Assembly: GCA_033296885.1 (NCBI GenBank)
Contig: MU863875.1
Coordinates: forward strand, 248,001 to 312,000
Length of the DNA stretch: 64,000 bases
Source of the DNA: Triangularia verruculosa
Lineage: Eukaryota > Ascomycota > Sordariomycetes > Sordariales > Podosporaceae
Direction of reading: 5' to 3'
Shown here: positions 34,064 through 47,241 of the stretch, one piece after another
Layout: each line of letters begins with the position of its first letter
How positions within the stretch are numbered: the first letter of the stretch is position 1
Translations under genes and position numbers: made by a program
The notes under the pieces: model-generated
Seen by the model: the letters and a program-made list of their open reading frames with translations, nothing else
Told to the model about the DNA's origin: nothing
The model's database searches: none

Positions 34064-37000
34064 TTTGAGATCCTGGTGCTGATGAAAATCGAAGGAAATG
34101 GATGTTCTGCTCAACGCTCCAAGTGATGTGTACTTCGGCTGCGTATCACTCTGCGTTCCCTGCAAGAGCGACCACTGCAATAACCAGTGCAGCTGCTGAC
34201 TTCAATTTTTCTCTGGCCCATCAAAATTTTGGCAACCGTGTTCCCCGAACGCCTGTCTCAAACCCTTAACTCAAAGCCCAAATGTCGCCGTTGTCGTCGC
34301 CGAACATCGAATAATCGATGTCAAGAAATCACGTGGACTCGCTGCCTGGTGGCGACGCGAAGTGAATGAAGACGCGAGCAAGGTCAGTGCTCTACAGTGG
34401 GGCGGGAAGTGCCGTCCCCGCCCCTGGTGCCATCCCGTGTCTGCGCAAGAAATGCAGCGCTCAGTCACTGCAGCGCTTGGTCGTCAAGGTTCAACTGAAC
34501 CACATCACATCGCACAGTGGTCATGCAGACGGTAAAGCGCCCTTGCTTGACAGCTGTTTACGTGAAACAACTTTTGAAGACGATAGCAGCATTCACCAAC
34601 TGCTCCATGGGCGGCAATTCCGATCCGCCCCTCCTTTCCTCTCGGTCTCGGTCTCGGGCCCGCCCAACCACAACGCTCTTGAATTCCCGTTGAGCCAGCA
34701 CGACGATGCATTGCGACATTGGCAGCAGTCGTCCTGTCTTCGTCGGAAGATTTCGAAGGCTTCGACGACTAGCTCATTAGCGCTGTGACTGTGCCTGCAG
34801 AAGCGATGGCATTGCAACCAGGAACCGGACAAGCCACCAGTCCATTCCCCCGCAGCCCTGGCTCGTCTATCAAACCTAACCGGGTGCTCACCTCGTCGTG
34901 GCCTTCTGGGGTCATATCCGTCGGCCATCACGGCGAGCAGACGAGCGGCGCTGATGGCCGGTTATCAGTGGGGATCAAGTCTGATCAGGAAGCCCGGAGA
35001 TGACATCGGCCGTCATCATCGATTATCGATTTCTGTGCCTGTTGCGCCGCCCATGGTGATCTTGGTGCCAGCCGATAATCCACGTGGTCTTCACAGAGAA
35101 GCGCCGCTCGCTTACACGGCGAACCAAAGTCAACAGTAGTAGGTTGGCCTTGGTTCCGTCCACACTCCACGGCTCTTCCCTCTTGTTCCTTGTGGGCTCC
35201 ATCTCGGGCCCGTTCATGATCAACTTCCTGAACCCTTGATCCAGAGACTAAGTTCAGAACTCCGAGTCCTACCTGTCGATGCGATGTTGTGTGAGTGGGG
35301 GTCGAGCTGGATCTGGATCATGATGGACTATGAACTCGAAACACTTCAAGCACTGTTTTTAGAAGCACGGGCTTATTAGATGGCTGGATTCGGAGATGCT
35401 ATCCACACATTCATCATCTAGCTAACGGCGGGTTCTTTCTTTGAAGGGGGAATGATCGGATGTTTCAAAACATGCCGAGTTGTGTAAAGGTAAGGGCAGT
35501 AGCCATTCCTGTTCCTGAACGACCAGGCTCGAACCACCATTCACACACCCCTCCTCCTCCATTGGAGTACGAACACTCTCGCCTCTTCTCCCCGCTCTCA
35601 CCATCGCCTTGCCCGCCAACACGCCGCCCATCTTCGTTTACGCCGCCCTCCCGCTGCCATCACATTGGCTCTCTCTAATCCACCCCCCAGGTCTTGCTCA
35701 CGGTAAAACTGGTGCTATCTCCATTTTACATCGGACCGTGCTCCAGAATGGGCCGGGTTAACGGTGGCCGGCAGCTCAGCAGCAGATGGGGGGTACGTAA
35801 GGGTTTCAGCACTAACATCACGCAAGCCAGCGGCACAGAACTGCATGGAAACCTTCCAGAAGGACAGACAGAGAGGGGAGACAAGGCAAGGATGCGGCTG
35901 GGAGAGCTGCGAACGGCGACCCCGCGTCAACCTTTCTTCCCACCGTTGTCGTCGTCGGCGCTACCAAGGCCGTGATGTTGACTCTGGTGCAGCAAAGTCA
36001 TGTTCAATATCCGACGTCCAAACCCCCACTTGGACTTTCAACCGGAAAGCCACCCATTACAAGGAGCTGATCCTACTACGACAATGGCTATACTAGCTTC
36101 TAGTCCTAAATGGAAGGTAACTCAACTCTGGCAATAGTGGCAAGGCCTTTTTCGGCCCCGAACAACTCAGAGGAAGTTCCCTTGCTGTAGAAGAGATCTA
36201 CGGACCCAAAACTAGACCATGTCACGAGAGTCTGCCCTATCATCTTTTTCAGCTCCAGGTAACAGCTTAAGCTCAAACACGAGCCCTTCCCGCGAATCCG
36301 AGCAGAGGGACGGTAAAATGGAGGGGTGTGAACTGTGTGTGTGTGTGTGTGGTCTCTTGATCCGCGGCCGCCGTCCGTCTCCACCATTTGCTCTTAAGTC
36401 AGGTGCATGGCTTGGGGGGTGGGGGGGGGGAACAACAGCCGCGAACAAGCGCCGGTGATGTTGTGAGTGGTTGGTGCGGGAAACTTGGTTTTTACTGCGC
36501 CCCCTCCACTTGTATGGATGTTTCCCCCTCACCATTGGGCTAGTACATACTACCACCACCTCCAAAATTCCGACTCTTTCACACCTTGCGACCTCGGTTC
36601 TTCACCACGTGCTACAAACGGACATGGATAACGGGGGTATTCGTGCCCTGTCAACGAAAAGTGCAACTGCTATTATCTTGGCCATGTGGGCTATGGTGGG
36701 GGTGCGTGGTACTTTTCCAACAAAAAGCCTGGCTCAGATCTTCTTGAAATGGATATGTACCCTTGAATTGTGTGACGTGATAGGTAGGTTAGTTTAAGCT
36801 CCAGGCACCTGAATAAAGCTTGCTGTGTATGTGTGTGGCTGAGAATAGCGGGTTGCTCCCGCTGGGCTGTGCAAAAAGAAAAGCACCGGGCAGAGAGATG
36901 ATGCAATACACGAGGGGACGGGGGACCTGAAACATGAAACATTTCTCTTTTGTAGGAATTGGGAACTATACTTGGGAGAGCCTCAAGTTATTGCACTTTG

Positions 37001-40000
37001 ACGGGGTTGGGGGGTTGGGGGGGAGTGATCATTCGGCCGAGAAACATACCACAAGGCACAACGGAAGCCAAGACATCCACGGCGATAATCTACACTACAC
37101 CGAGCCTCGACTACACCGAACCTCAGGCAGCTCCTGGACTTACACGATCCCGAGATCGACAGGGCTCGTTTCCTGCACTTTATACAACAAGCCTCTTTTT
37201 TTTTTCACGCAGGTAGGTAATGTACTTGCAAAAGGGGAAGCTTGGTGACGGGAATTAATTTACACAAGGCATTTCCCGCCCTTCCAGGTTCCTTATCACC
37301 TCGGGGGCCGTAAAGAGGTGGGAATCATCTCTCTCTACGGTATCTATCTAGCCCCCAGATTGATATTGACCGCAAAGTATCAACCAAAATAGACACCTTC
37401 AGATCAATAACCTGCAGGACGAACACACTCTCCATCACATTTCAGTTCTGCAAGGACTCGGATGTATCTCCTCTTTTGACGATAGCGTGGACGGCTTTCT
37501 CCTTGATACCTATCCATCAAGTCGAGGTTGATTGAGGCTTGGGGGCCAAGCTTTAGGATCAATGGACCTAACGTCAGGTACGCCAAAAAACGTGGGTTGC
37601 GCAAAGAAATCCTTCGTGTTGATTCCTTCCCGCAGCGGTTGCGTATCGCGGCAATTAGCGTCTAGTTCAGTTCCACATCCCGTCATCATGTGAAGGGTGC
37701 AGGTTTGGGCTGGAAATATGGTAATGCAAGTCAGAAACTAGGCTGTTAGATATCAATATGCCGAAACGGGAGGATGAACTGATTACTTGCGTAATAAGGC
37801 AGCCAGTTTAATGGACCTATCTTGCACATACATACATGCATAGTGAGACAGTGGGCAGTTTTGTTTAGGGCTGAGTACCAGTGGTCGACCATATGGGCCA
37901 CCACTTGCATAGGTAGGTACAAAGTGCACCTTGCACTTGCAGCCCGCCCGCCCACGCCAGTCATGGATGGACCTACCTTTGACCCGACAACGACGTTGAG
38001 ATGGCCTCATTCTGCGAGTGTTGTGTCATTCAGCTTAGGTCGGGCAGCTTTCACTTTTCACTGTCAGGTACCTAAAACCTCAAGTTTGCTCCGCGTGAGG
38101 TTACCTTCCCCGGGCGTCTTTTCCCACTACACTACCACTAACACATGCAGCTTTTTACGAGATATGCCCTCTCCTTCGTCAGTTCGTTCTTTTCCATATC
38201 TCACTATCATCAACGAACTACTACCCCAGTTGGGGGCCAAGAAAATGGGGGAGGGGACCTTTCCCCCGAGGCCGGCAGGACAGAGAGTGAAAGAAATGCA
38301 ACGCTGCCACACAGGCTCGGTTGCCCGCAGCAGCGGGCCAATTATTTAGCGACGTTGCAACCGTGTTTTTTTTTTAACGAGCTCGCCAATCAAAAAAATG
38401 GATTTTTATTTCCCAATGATGTGCTGCGTACCTATGTAAATGATTTTTGGCTAGTTTTTGAGAGAGGTGACATGGTGCGCAAGGCTGGGGATGGGAACGT
38501 ACGGTACAAGCCACGCTCGCTTTTGAGTGGTGCAACGGTGGAAGGAGGTCGAGGGGGTGGGGATAGGATCAGCCTTGAGGTGTGTACGGTATCATCTTCT
38601 CTTTCCAGCACGACCTTCAGATATACGACTTGGATGTGACCATGACTGTTTGGGGTGATGTAGCGATCGGATCTTGAATGTGTGGGGGGATGGGGCTGCT
38701 TCCTCTTGTGTACTGTGTGTGCGGTGGTGGGAAATGAATATTGAAATGATTGATGGTGAGATGCAAGTCATCGGGTCAAAACAGGATGAATAATGGTGGT
38801 GGTGGGATGGGAATGGGATAACGCAATTATGAGTGCTGATTCCAATCTGAGATTGACGGGCAAGAAAAAAAAGTGTGTGGGTGTGGGTGTGTTGTGCGAT
38901 CCAACATACGCCCAAACACACGCGCGCTTCTTCGTTTTCCTATTTCGTGATGTTCCTATGTAATCATGGAGGGGGGTTCAATGTCGGCGTTCAATAATTC
39001 TAGATTGCAAGAGTTGCCATTTCTGTCCATCCGATGAGAGGGCAATACCTTGATAGACGAAATGTGTTCAAAAATGGAGTGGGTAAAATGAACAATCGAA
39101 TCCTACTCGTGCAACCACTGCTCTGGGTCCGAGGTCGTCAAAGGTTAGGCCCAAAGATCAACCTGCATCATGTACGTGCGGTCAGTGTGTGTTTCAAGAT
39201 GCGATTCTGGGACTGATCTCACCATATTCAGCCACATAAATTTTGGACGAGTTCGTGATCAACTCCCAAAGCAAGTGGAATCACTGCTTCTGCCCCCGCA
39301 TCAAAATCCAAAATGGTGAGATGCTGTTGGTTCAAGGTTACATTTTGGAGGGTTCTATCCCAAAAATATCTCGACATTTCATTGGAGGGCGCCTATTTCT
39401 GGTCTTGGCTTCGCTTGGCTCGTGGCTCGTGCTCTCAAATGTCTGTGCTTCAAGTTGATTGACTGGGATGATCCCCTCACACAACCCTTGCTGGGCTGGC
39501 GAACCGAACCCCCACCGTTCGTCTTGGTGTCTTACTGTACTCCAACACACACACCCCCCTCTTGCAGATGAGTTGCAGATTTTTTTGGAGAAAGAGAACC
39601 CAAAGAAGTATGTGAGAGCATTGCTTGTTTGAGGAAAAGTGAAATGCTACCCTCATATGACCTCAGAAACAAGAGCGATATCTCAGCCCTAAATCAAGCC
39701 TTGCATATGCGGCCTCCTTGCTCTGCAGAACTTGGAATAGGAATATGCTCTGCTGCTGCTTCGGGACTTTGAACAATGGACATAACCACGTTTAGCGCGC
39801 TTGATAGACTGTAGTGGAAAATGCCGTGAATTGCGCCATCGGCTCTCTCGGTTCTATCGCATGATCGCGTCAAGTGTTGGTGATACTAGTGTGTGTATAC
39901 CCTGCGCTTCCTTCCAGATCAAGATTAGATGTTGCGCTTGCTCGCTTCATCGCGCTTGATTGCTCGCTTCTTCAATCTTTACTAGGTCCGTACCTTGCAC

Positions 40001-43000
40001 AAGACTGCGGCGAGGGACGCCGATACCCGGTCTTTGCCATGCGGGATGGCTGTGCTTTGTGTTTCTGTGTCTCTCTGTGCCTGGCTTGGAGCTCGGATCA
40101 GTGACTTGGGACGAAGACGAAACCAGGAACCGGAGACGCAGGATTGGGGATGGAGCCGGTGTGTTGATGGAGAAGGCTGACGGCCATCGACTATCAGAAT
40201 GGCAATTACCGACGATTTGTGTATCGCTGCACTGCACCTCACCTCACCTCAGGTGTTAGTCGGTTTCTTGGCGTCTGCCGTCTCACTGTGGGGAGCAGTA
40301 TCACCAGATCAGCATTGGCATCATTATTCAAACATGATAGCGTGATAGAGACGCACTTGTTGCTGACTATAGCTCCGATGGTTGTGTTTCGACTTCTCGG
40401 ACCTAGTGTAATAATTCATCTCCTGTCCTTGATGGCTATTCTCGGATGCTCACCTTATTACTCGGTCACACGACTCCACCGAAACGGTGTCTTTTCTCGA
40501 ATGGGCCTTGGTGACAGTGATGAGATGAGGCTGTTCGCCCCAGTTGTAATCCTGAGGATACTCAAGAGCTCCGGTTCGGACTTTTGGTCGCAACCCTGAG
40601 TGCTTTGCTTAGCTAAAACATCACGACAAGTGCTGATCTCACCACTGAGGCCAGCCTTGGCCCAGCCCGGTCTTGTCCAATAGAGTCTTTGTGTCACAGT
40701 TTCCACTTGCCAGAATGGTGGTCAGACATGTCTTGGTCCCTTACTCAGCTTGTCCCAGCTGTCTGGCTTCTCCCGATGTTTGCCGGTATTATCGAACGGA
40801 GACATCCGAGAGAGAAGGTGAACCAACAAGCCCGTCAGCAGCTTGCCAAACTCGATCGGAGACCAACACAGACGCTAATGAAGATGGTCATTTGTGACGC
40901 CGATATCATATTGCTTGACAAATTGAATACGGCAATCCTTCTACCTTTCGTACGTGGTAAGTGCGCACCGTCGCCTTCCCGTCGGGTTACAGAACGGGAC
41001 ATCCAACGGGCCACGAACGTGGTGGCATCGTCATTATCGCCGGGGGCATAGCGTTGCGTCCGCGCTTCTAGATCAACTTGAGAATCCTTCGATTGCGACG
41101 GGACGTTTCCTTCCCGAGTTGCACTCAACCAACCGGCCGTGCCTGGGCGAATCCTGCCTGCCGGTTGCCACAGGGAAGGAGACTGCCGTCGAACATGTCG
41201 TAGGATTTAGAGTGCTGAGGCACAGCGTGGCACGTACGGATATTGCCACGCGCGATGAAGAAGGAGAGCAATGATGTTGAACCTAATAGCCAAAAAACAG
41301 GAAAGAGTTAGTGTTGTTAGTGCGCGGCAGTATGTAAGGGCAAAACCTGTCATGGTGGCCAACTCGCGCTAGCGCAAGTTCAACGCTGACAGGGACGATA
41401 CAGACGCTGGTGCACGGGCCTCGTAGCCCCCAAACTTGTATCTGGCTCTTTTAGTCAATGCTCACAAAGCGTCAGCGCAAATGCCTCAATAAGTAGGTAT
41501 CAGACCATATTGGAGTTGGTCATGCTGCTTGGTCCAGGCAGGCGCCGTAAACCGGGGAAGCGGGGCGTGGGAGATCGGTGGACCTCTGCTTTCCCTATCT
41601 TGAAGATCTTCACAGGGGTTGCTTGTCGTCGTTGTTGTCTTATTCATCCTCCGCGAGCATTGGAGGGAGAAATGTCGCAATCCAGTCTTTCATGCCTGAA
41701 AGCTGATTTCAAGATAAGGCCGCTTCTTACTCAGATATAAGCGCCGTTGACTATCACAAACACAAAGTTCGTGATGATGTCCTTCGTAAACCACCAGCTC
41801 CGATCACTAGCCTCGCTGCAAGGTTCCACGGGAGCTGGGGGAAGCACTGACCTTGACGGCCCTGCCAAGACACTTCCGGTTGTGCCGCGTCGGCGTTTTC
41901 GGGGCCCTTCCCAATTGGAGACAGCCACCGCTTGACGGGAACGCCCGTCACGCTGACGGTCCGACTGTCTCTCACCGGCCTGCCCCTCCAACACAAGTTT
42001 ACGAGAGAATCACACATGGCAGCGGGACCCCTTCTTGTTGGTTCTGCGATGCAGTTGATTCCAGAAAACCCCCTGCAGGATATGTGTGTGTGTACCTACG
42101 TACTAGCTGTCGAGGTGCTGAAAAGCTTCTTTTGGCTCGTCCGGTTAAGCAAGTCATCGGAGGAGGCTTGGAGGATTTCGAACTGTTTCAAGACCGAGTG
42201 TCTTGCATGGAAAGTCGCCCAATTTTGGACATCCAACCACACGGCCAAAAGCCTCGAATCCTTCCACTGCAAAGGGACTCGGGCCCTGCAGCTCGTGGTC
42301 CTCTGGGCGACCACTCAGCATCCGCCATCCACCACCCACGGGTGCTCCAGGCTGGCTTCTGCTCCCCGAGATCTTGGCGGTCTCGGCGCGCCCACAACAT
42401 CACCTTGCTTTGCGATTCTCCCCTGGCTCTCAACGGGAGTCAAGCCTGCAGCGCCGCAACGACGCCTACAAAACTGTACAGAAGAATGCCGTGTTTCAGA
42501 TCCGCCAGCCTAGAAATCCTGCCTTCTTGTTTCCCCCACGTTTAGCGATCTGGAGGCTTTGATGTCGATGGGCTCGTGGCTGAGCCGGCAAACCTCATTA
42601 ACAAACCCACGGTTTGCCTGGACCGGTATTCGTGATGAGATTATCCGCATCCCGCGATGAGAGGACAGCCAGCAGCTGGTGTCAGGTGCGCGGAATTCGT
42701 GCGCGGAAAGGGTGATATGCGTAAAGCACAACGCTGTAATTTCCAAGTCGGTGGGTTTTTGATGTTTTCGGCACCCAGTACATGCATGGGCTTTCGCCAG
42801 GGCAACGGTCACCTCAAGTCTCTGATTCTTGGAACCCAAACAGGACTCGAGAAGCTGACGCGTGGGACCCTCCATAAACGGCGACGACAGGCGAGAGCAA
42901 AACGGAGCCCGGTCGGTTCTTCTGCATCCACAGGTCAGCAGTAATTAACCGTCGTGGGCGTTGAGACAAGAAATGGAGAGAAAGCTCACCGATGCCGTGT

Positions 43001-45903
43001 CGCTGGCTCCCGGCTCGCATTGGAAGGCTCGTAAGATGACGCAGGCCGGTACGACCCTCCGCTGCAGTCCTGACAGAGCGGGCACCCACTGGCACTCTAA
43101 ATTGTTGTTGCCTGGCTCGCCTGGAGACTTTTCTGGGCTGTGATGGAGGGTGGGGCAGCGCTGCACCGCATCTCTCGGATCGACTGGACTCGGGTCGTGT
43201 CTGCCCTGTAATTCATGGGAATTTTGCTCAGTCGGACCAGATAATAAGACATGCAATTGAGCCTGGCTGTCGTACAACATTGGAAGTGCTTTGTGTCGAA
43301 TGGATAGAGATGTATGGATAACCAGGCTCACCGCCGCGGAGTGGCATTTCGGCAGCGGGAGCACCCATTGTTTCCGCTAACGAACGGACGGCGGTGGAGA
43401 TCTATCGGACGTTTTCCCCAGTTGCTCCAGGCTAGTTGCTAGTGTAGACGATCTTCAACGGCGCCATGTATCTATCACTGGGCTGTGTTCGGGACACTAC
43501 AGAAAGTGACGATACCATCACAGGAGTTGCGGTTCGTACACTGAAGATTGTGGCTCGTACGCACGGCCCAATCACAGGCTCGCTTTCAGACGGGTACGCA
43601 GCCGATCCACTGGTTTCCCCGGGCCCGATCTGTCACTGCGCCTTTTCAGATGTCGATTCCGGCAGCCGTCCGACCGTTCCTCCCGTTGCCGTACTGCTTC
43701 TATCCATCGACATGCTTGACAGTATCAGTTCATTTCTTCAGCAACCGAGCTACGAATACAGCAATCAGATCGCGAGCGGATATCAGTGGGTCGCGAACCA
43801 CGCAATCCCGCAAGGTCCTTCTTAGCCCTATTATCCATCCTGGAAATTACAAGGGCATCGCCTACCTAGACCTGATCAAGTTTGGGGGCCGGCATATGGC
43901 AGACCATCCGTTTTCTCATCACTCTTGGCCGCCCGTTTTCTCAGTCTCCCGTCTTCATCTGCACCGTCTTTTTGATCCTATTGGTCTGCTCACTGCTCAC
44001 TGCTCACTGCACTTGCGTCACAGATGCTGATATCGCTATCCTCCGTCAAAAGTCCTTTTGGTCGACGAGAGGTCCGTCGGGCTTTTCCTGTTCGCCGTTC
44101 ATTTCATGTCCACCCTGGATCCTTCGCTGCTGGCTTTCCCCCATAGAGGCGAGTTTGCGCCGAGGAGCAGCAATAGGTCTGCGCTACCCCAATGGATGCC
44201 GGGGGCCGTAATAACAAGTCATGTTGGCTCTACACTGGGCCGAAGGTCCATCACGAAGTTTGGTTGCAATTCGCAGAGCAATCGCGCTCCGTTTGATGAC
44301 GGGCCACTCAGAGGCTTCCCAGCGCGCAAAAAACAGGCGCAAGCGCTTGAGACATCGACAGTGTCTGCACTGCACGGGCTGCGTGGTCGGGGTGCAACCA
44401 ACCGCGCCCACCTGGCCCTCCCGTCCCCTCGACCCTTTCCTCTGGGTCGCCGAGTCTCCCGTCCATCGCAGACGAGTGTTTGACAGGTCCATCTATGGTG
44501 GCTCCCCGGATTCCGCGCCCTCGATCTCCACGGCGATGCCTTCTTGCCGTGGCCCTGCCTGGGGAAATCATCGACAGACCGGCCAGTCCGCTATGATTCG
44601 GGACCGTTCTGATACTGTGAGAACGACATGGCTGTTCGCCCTCGCTCCCGAGAGCGTTGGCACAGTCTCCCGCTTCCCCGTCCCGGTCGCCGAGTGCTCT
44701 GGTGGGGAAGCGCTCGCACCAACAGCTTGCCAGAAGCAACTCTTGCCCGCCTGCTCCGGTGTGACTGCCAACAGCCCTGTCGATGGCCCCCGCAGGAGAG
44801 CCAAAACGTTCTTGTGCTGGGCGACCCACTGCAGCTGGAAACGGGGTATGCATGTACCAACAGCTCAAACGAGGTGCCTGTTGTCTGCAGGTCGAGTGTC
44901 TGCTCATTACCTTATCCTGGCCGCTACGCTACTTTTAGACTCCCTGCGACCCTTGATACGCAGACGTTCCCAACCTGGTGTAGCGTTGCTATTTTTCCAT
45001 GTCACCACCTCAAGAATTCCCGAGTTGGGAGCTGCCCCTCCCACACCTCACAGTTGAACAACCCCTGGACACTCTTGTCCTGCCACACCCAACATCGACA
45101 GGACATCTCCTCAATGGCCTGTTCAGTCAGATCTTGCCCTTTCCGGCTGGTGCCCACCAGCCTTGTCCCAAGTCACTTGTCTCCTTGCGAGCATGGGCTG
45201 CTGCTTGTTGGACCTAACCCCCCATCCCCCCCCCCCCCCCCAATCCTCCTCGACCCTCCCATGTCTCTCTCTTACCCCAGGGACGCCCCCCCCCCCCAGT
45301 CTCTGTCGTGCGTCTCTCAGCACACCCCCCCCTTGACCCCTGGTCAGGTTCTAATTCCCCAACCATGAACCCGCACATCTTCAACGAGTGAAGCGCGTCT
45401 GGACGAGCATGGGCACGCTCTTTTATTAGCCAGGCAGACAACCTTGTTCTTCCATTTACAAATCTTATAAGATACCCTGGTTGTCTGCCTCGTCCAGACA
45501 CACGCAGCTTTTGCTCCCACAGCCTGCCTCAGATTTATGGAATAGGATCTCACAAGCGGACGAGAGCCTTCACCTTGTACCTGAGCCTTTCTCGTTTATG
45601 CTTTGCTTGTTCGCACACACCTGAAAGTGGTCTCGCGAATCAAGACCTGCGCCCGTCTCGGTCTTTCCCTATATCTGGCCTGCCTCCCCCCTCCTACTCG
45701 GTTCAGTACCTCAACGTGTTTGAACACCAATCGGACTCGAGAACGTCTGACTGGGCGAACATCCCCTGGCCGCTTCCAACAAACATCGTCATCCTTCTTA
45801 CCCCCCCCCCCTATCTTACTCACAGGTGCTGTGCACACACGCACCAACCACCACCACCACCTCAATATATAGAGACCCAGGCACCCAGCCTCAACCACCA
45901 ACC
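34064..45903. other. 11.8-kb gene desert between RAD3 and the C2H2 gene
   Basis: No convincing gene. Many overlapping open frames occur on both strands in the GC-richer part (41.8-45.1 kb), none with family motifs. Simple tracts include a GT run near 36334-36351, G runs near 36415-36430, and a C run at 45226-45241. The proximal 500 bases contain a TATA-like TTATAAG at 45465-45471 and a 9-codon upstream ORF at 45598-45624 (stop included), which may belong to the C2H2 promoter and leader. The rest is probably regulatory DNA or untranslated RNA. Confidence 0.5.
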
Positions 45904-47241
45904 ATGGATCTCACACCGCCTGCTCTCACAAGGTCGCCTTCCACTCCAGCGCACACCTACTGCCCTTCAGAGAGGTCCTCGCTCGACTATCCATCACCTG
46001 GACTTGAGCAGCAGTACAAGATCTCGTCGATATATGGAGAGCCGTCCTGCGCTGTGACCCCACCCATGGACACTGACAACTCCCTGCCACCACTTGACTC
46101 GATGAGCCAGTCTTGGGACAACACCGTCATCCATCATCCCATGTCTTCTGCTTCCAGCATGCCCAGCATCCTCTCCTCAGAGTACGATAGCTTTGGCAGC
46201 TACTCGTACAGCCACGACGTCTACCACACCCATCCTAGCCATGCCCACTCGATCCACTCGTCGACTCCTCCCCCGACTGGCTCTGCTCCCCGATCACCAG
46301 CCATCCAGCCCAGGTCCATGCCTTACACTCCCGCCACTTCGGTGCCCGGCTCCATGACGCCCCGGGTCAAGATGGAGGGCACCCCTTCCGAGTACGGCCA
46401 CATGGAAGCCTCCCAATACCCATCCCCCCGATCCGTTCACACCTCGTTCCCTTCAGACAACGGCCCTTACACCGGCGGCTCCACCGGCTATCTGTCCGAC
46501 AGCGGCTCCTCGGCCGCCTGGCACCAACACAAGCCAGACTACCACCCCGTCGAGCCAGACCAGTTCTACCCCGGCCCACCCGGCCCCGCGGCCTCGACCT
46601 TTTTGCACGACGCCAGGCGACAGTACCGGGTCCAGCGGCCAAGAAGGGCGCCCCGCCGGCTGACGACCAAGGAGGAGGCCAACTTTGTCTGCGAGGTCAA
46701 GGGGTGCGGCAAGATGTTCAGCCGCAGCTACAACTTCAAGGCGCACATGGAGACGCACGACGAGAAGAGGGAGTACCCCTTCCCCTGCCAGGTGTCGGAC
46801 TGCAACAAGAAGTTTGTGCGCAAGACGGATCTGCAGAGGCACCACCAGAGCGTGCACATGAAGGAGAGGAACCACAAGTGCGACTACTGCTCGAGGATGT
46901 TTGCTAGAAAGGACACTCTTAGGAGGTGAGTTTTACTTGCGCTATTGCATCAGATGAAAAGCAAACAAACAGAGGCTAACTGGTTACCAAATAGACACAT
47001 GGAAGACGGCTGCTCCAAACGCTTCGACATTGGCACTCTTGACCTGAGGGCCGAGAGCTTTGATGCTAGTGGGATGCACAACCACCGGGCGATGGCTCCC
47101 ATGGGGCACTTGATCCCGCCTCCGGGGGGGTTGCCGCCCATGGCGATCCCGCCGCTGTGCAGCACTTCGGTACTGGGGTCGATGACGCCGGCGATGAGGA
47201 GGGATGACCACCACTCTCAGATGCATCCTTGGGGGAGATAA
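45904..47241 (+). CDS. C2H2 zinc-finger transcription factor
   Basis: A predicted sequence-specific DNA-binding regulator. Exon 1 is 45904-46925 and exon 2 46995-47241. The 69-nt intron 46926-46994 (GTGAGT donor, GCTAAC branch, AATAG acceptor) splits an Arg codon between DTLRR and HMEDGCSKRF, giving 422 residues. The ATG has a good context (CAACCATGG). Residues 1-235 are Ser/Pro/His/Tyr-rich and probably an activation or regulatory region. Three consecutive fingers follow: about 263-285 (C-x4-C...H-x3-H), 295-318 (C-x4-C...H-x4-H) and 326-347, which is C2HC (CDYCSRMFARKDTLRRHMEDGC) cut by the intron. The tail is Met/Pro-rich. It is isolated between two roughly 12-kb gene-free stretches, as developmental regulators in such fungi often are. 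I cannot name the orthologue. Confidence 0.92.

Noticed and set aside
35520..35545. Minus-strand GGTTCGAGCC resembling a tRNA B box
   Set aside because: No pairing T stem and no A box or acceptor stem.
41853..42545. 230-codon plus-strand frame
   Set aside because: Overlapped by similar frames in other phases; Arg/Pro/Ser-rich with no motif.
44221..45057. 278-codon plus-strand frame with a 199-codon minus-strand frame overlapping it (44308-44907)
   Set aside because: GC-rich DNA open in several frames on both strands; no recognisable domain, no splice logic, low-quality amino-acid composition.
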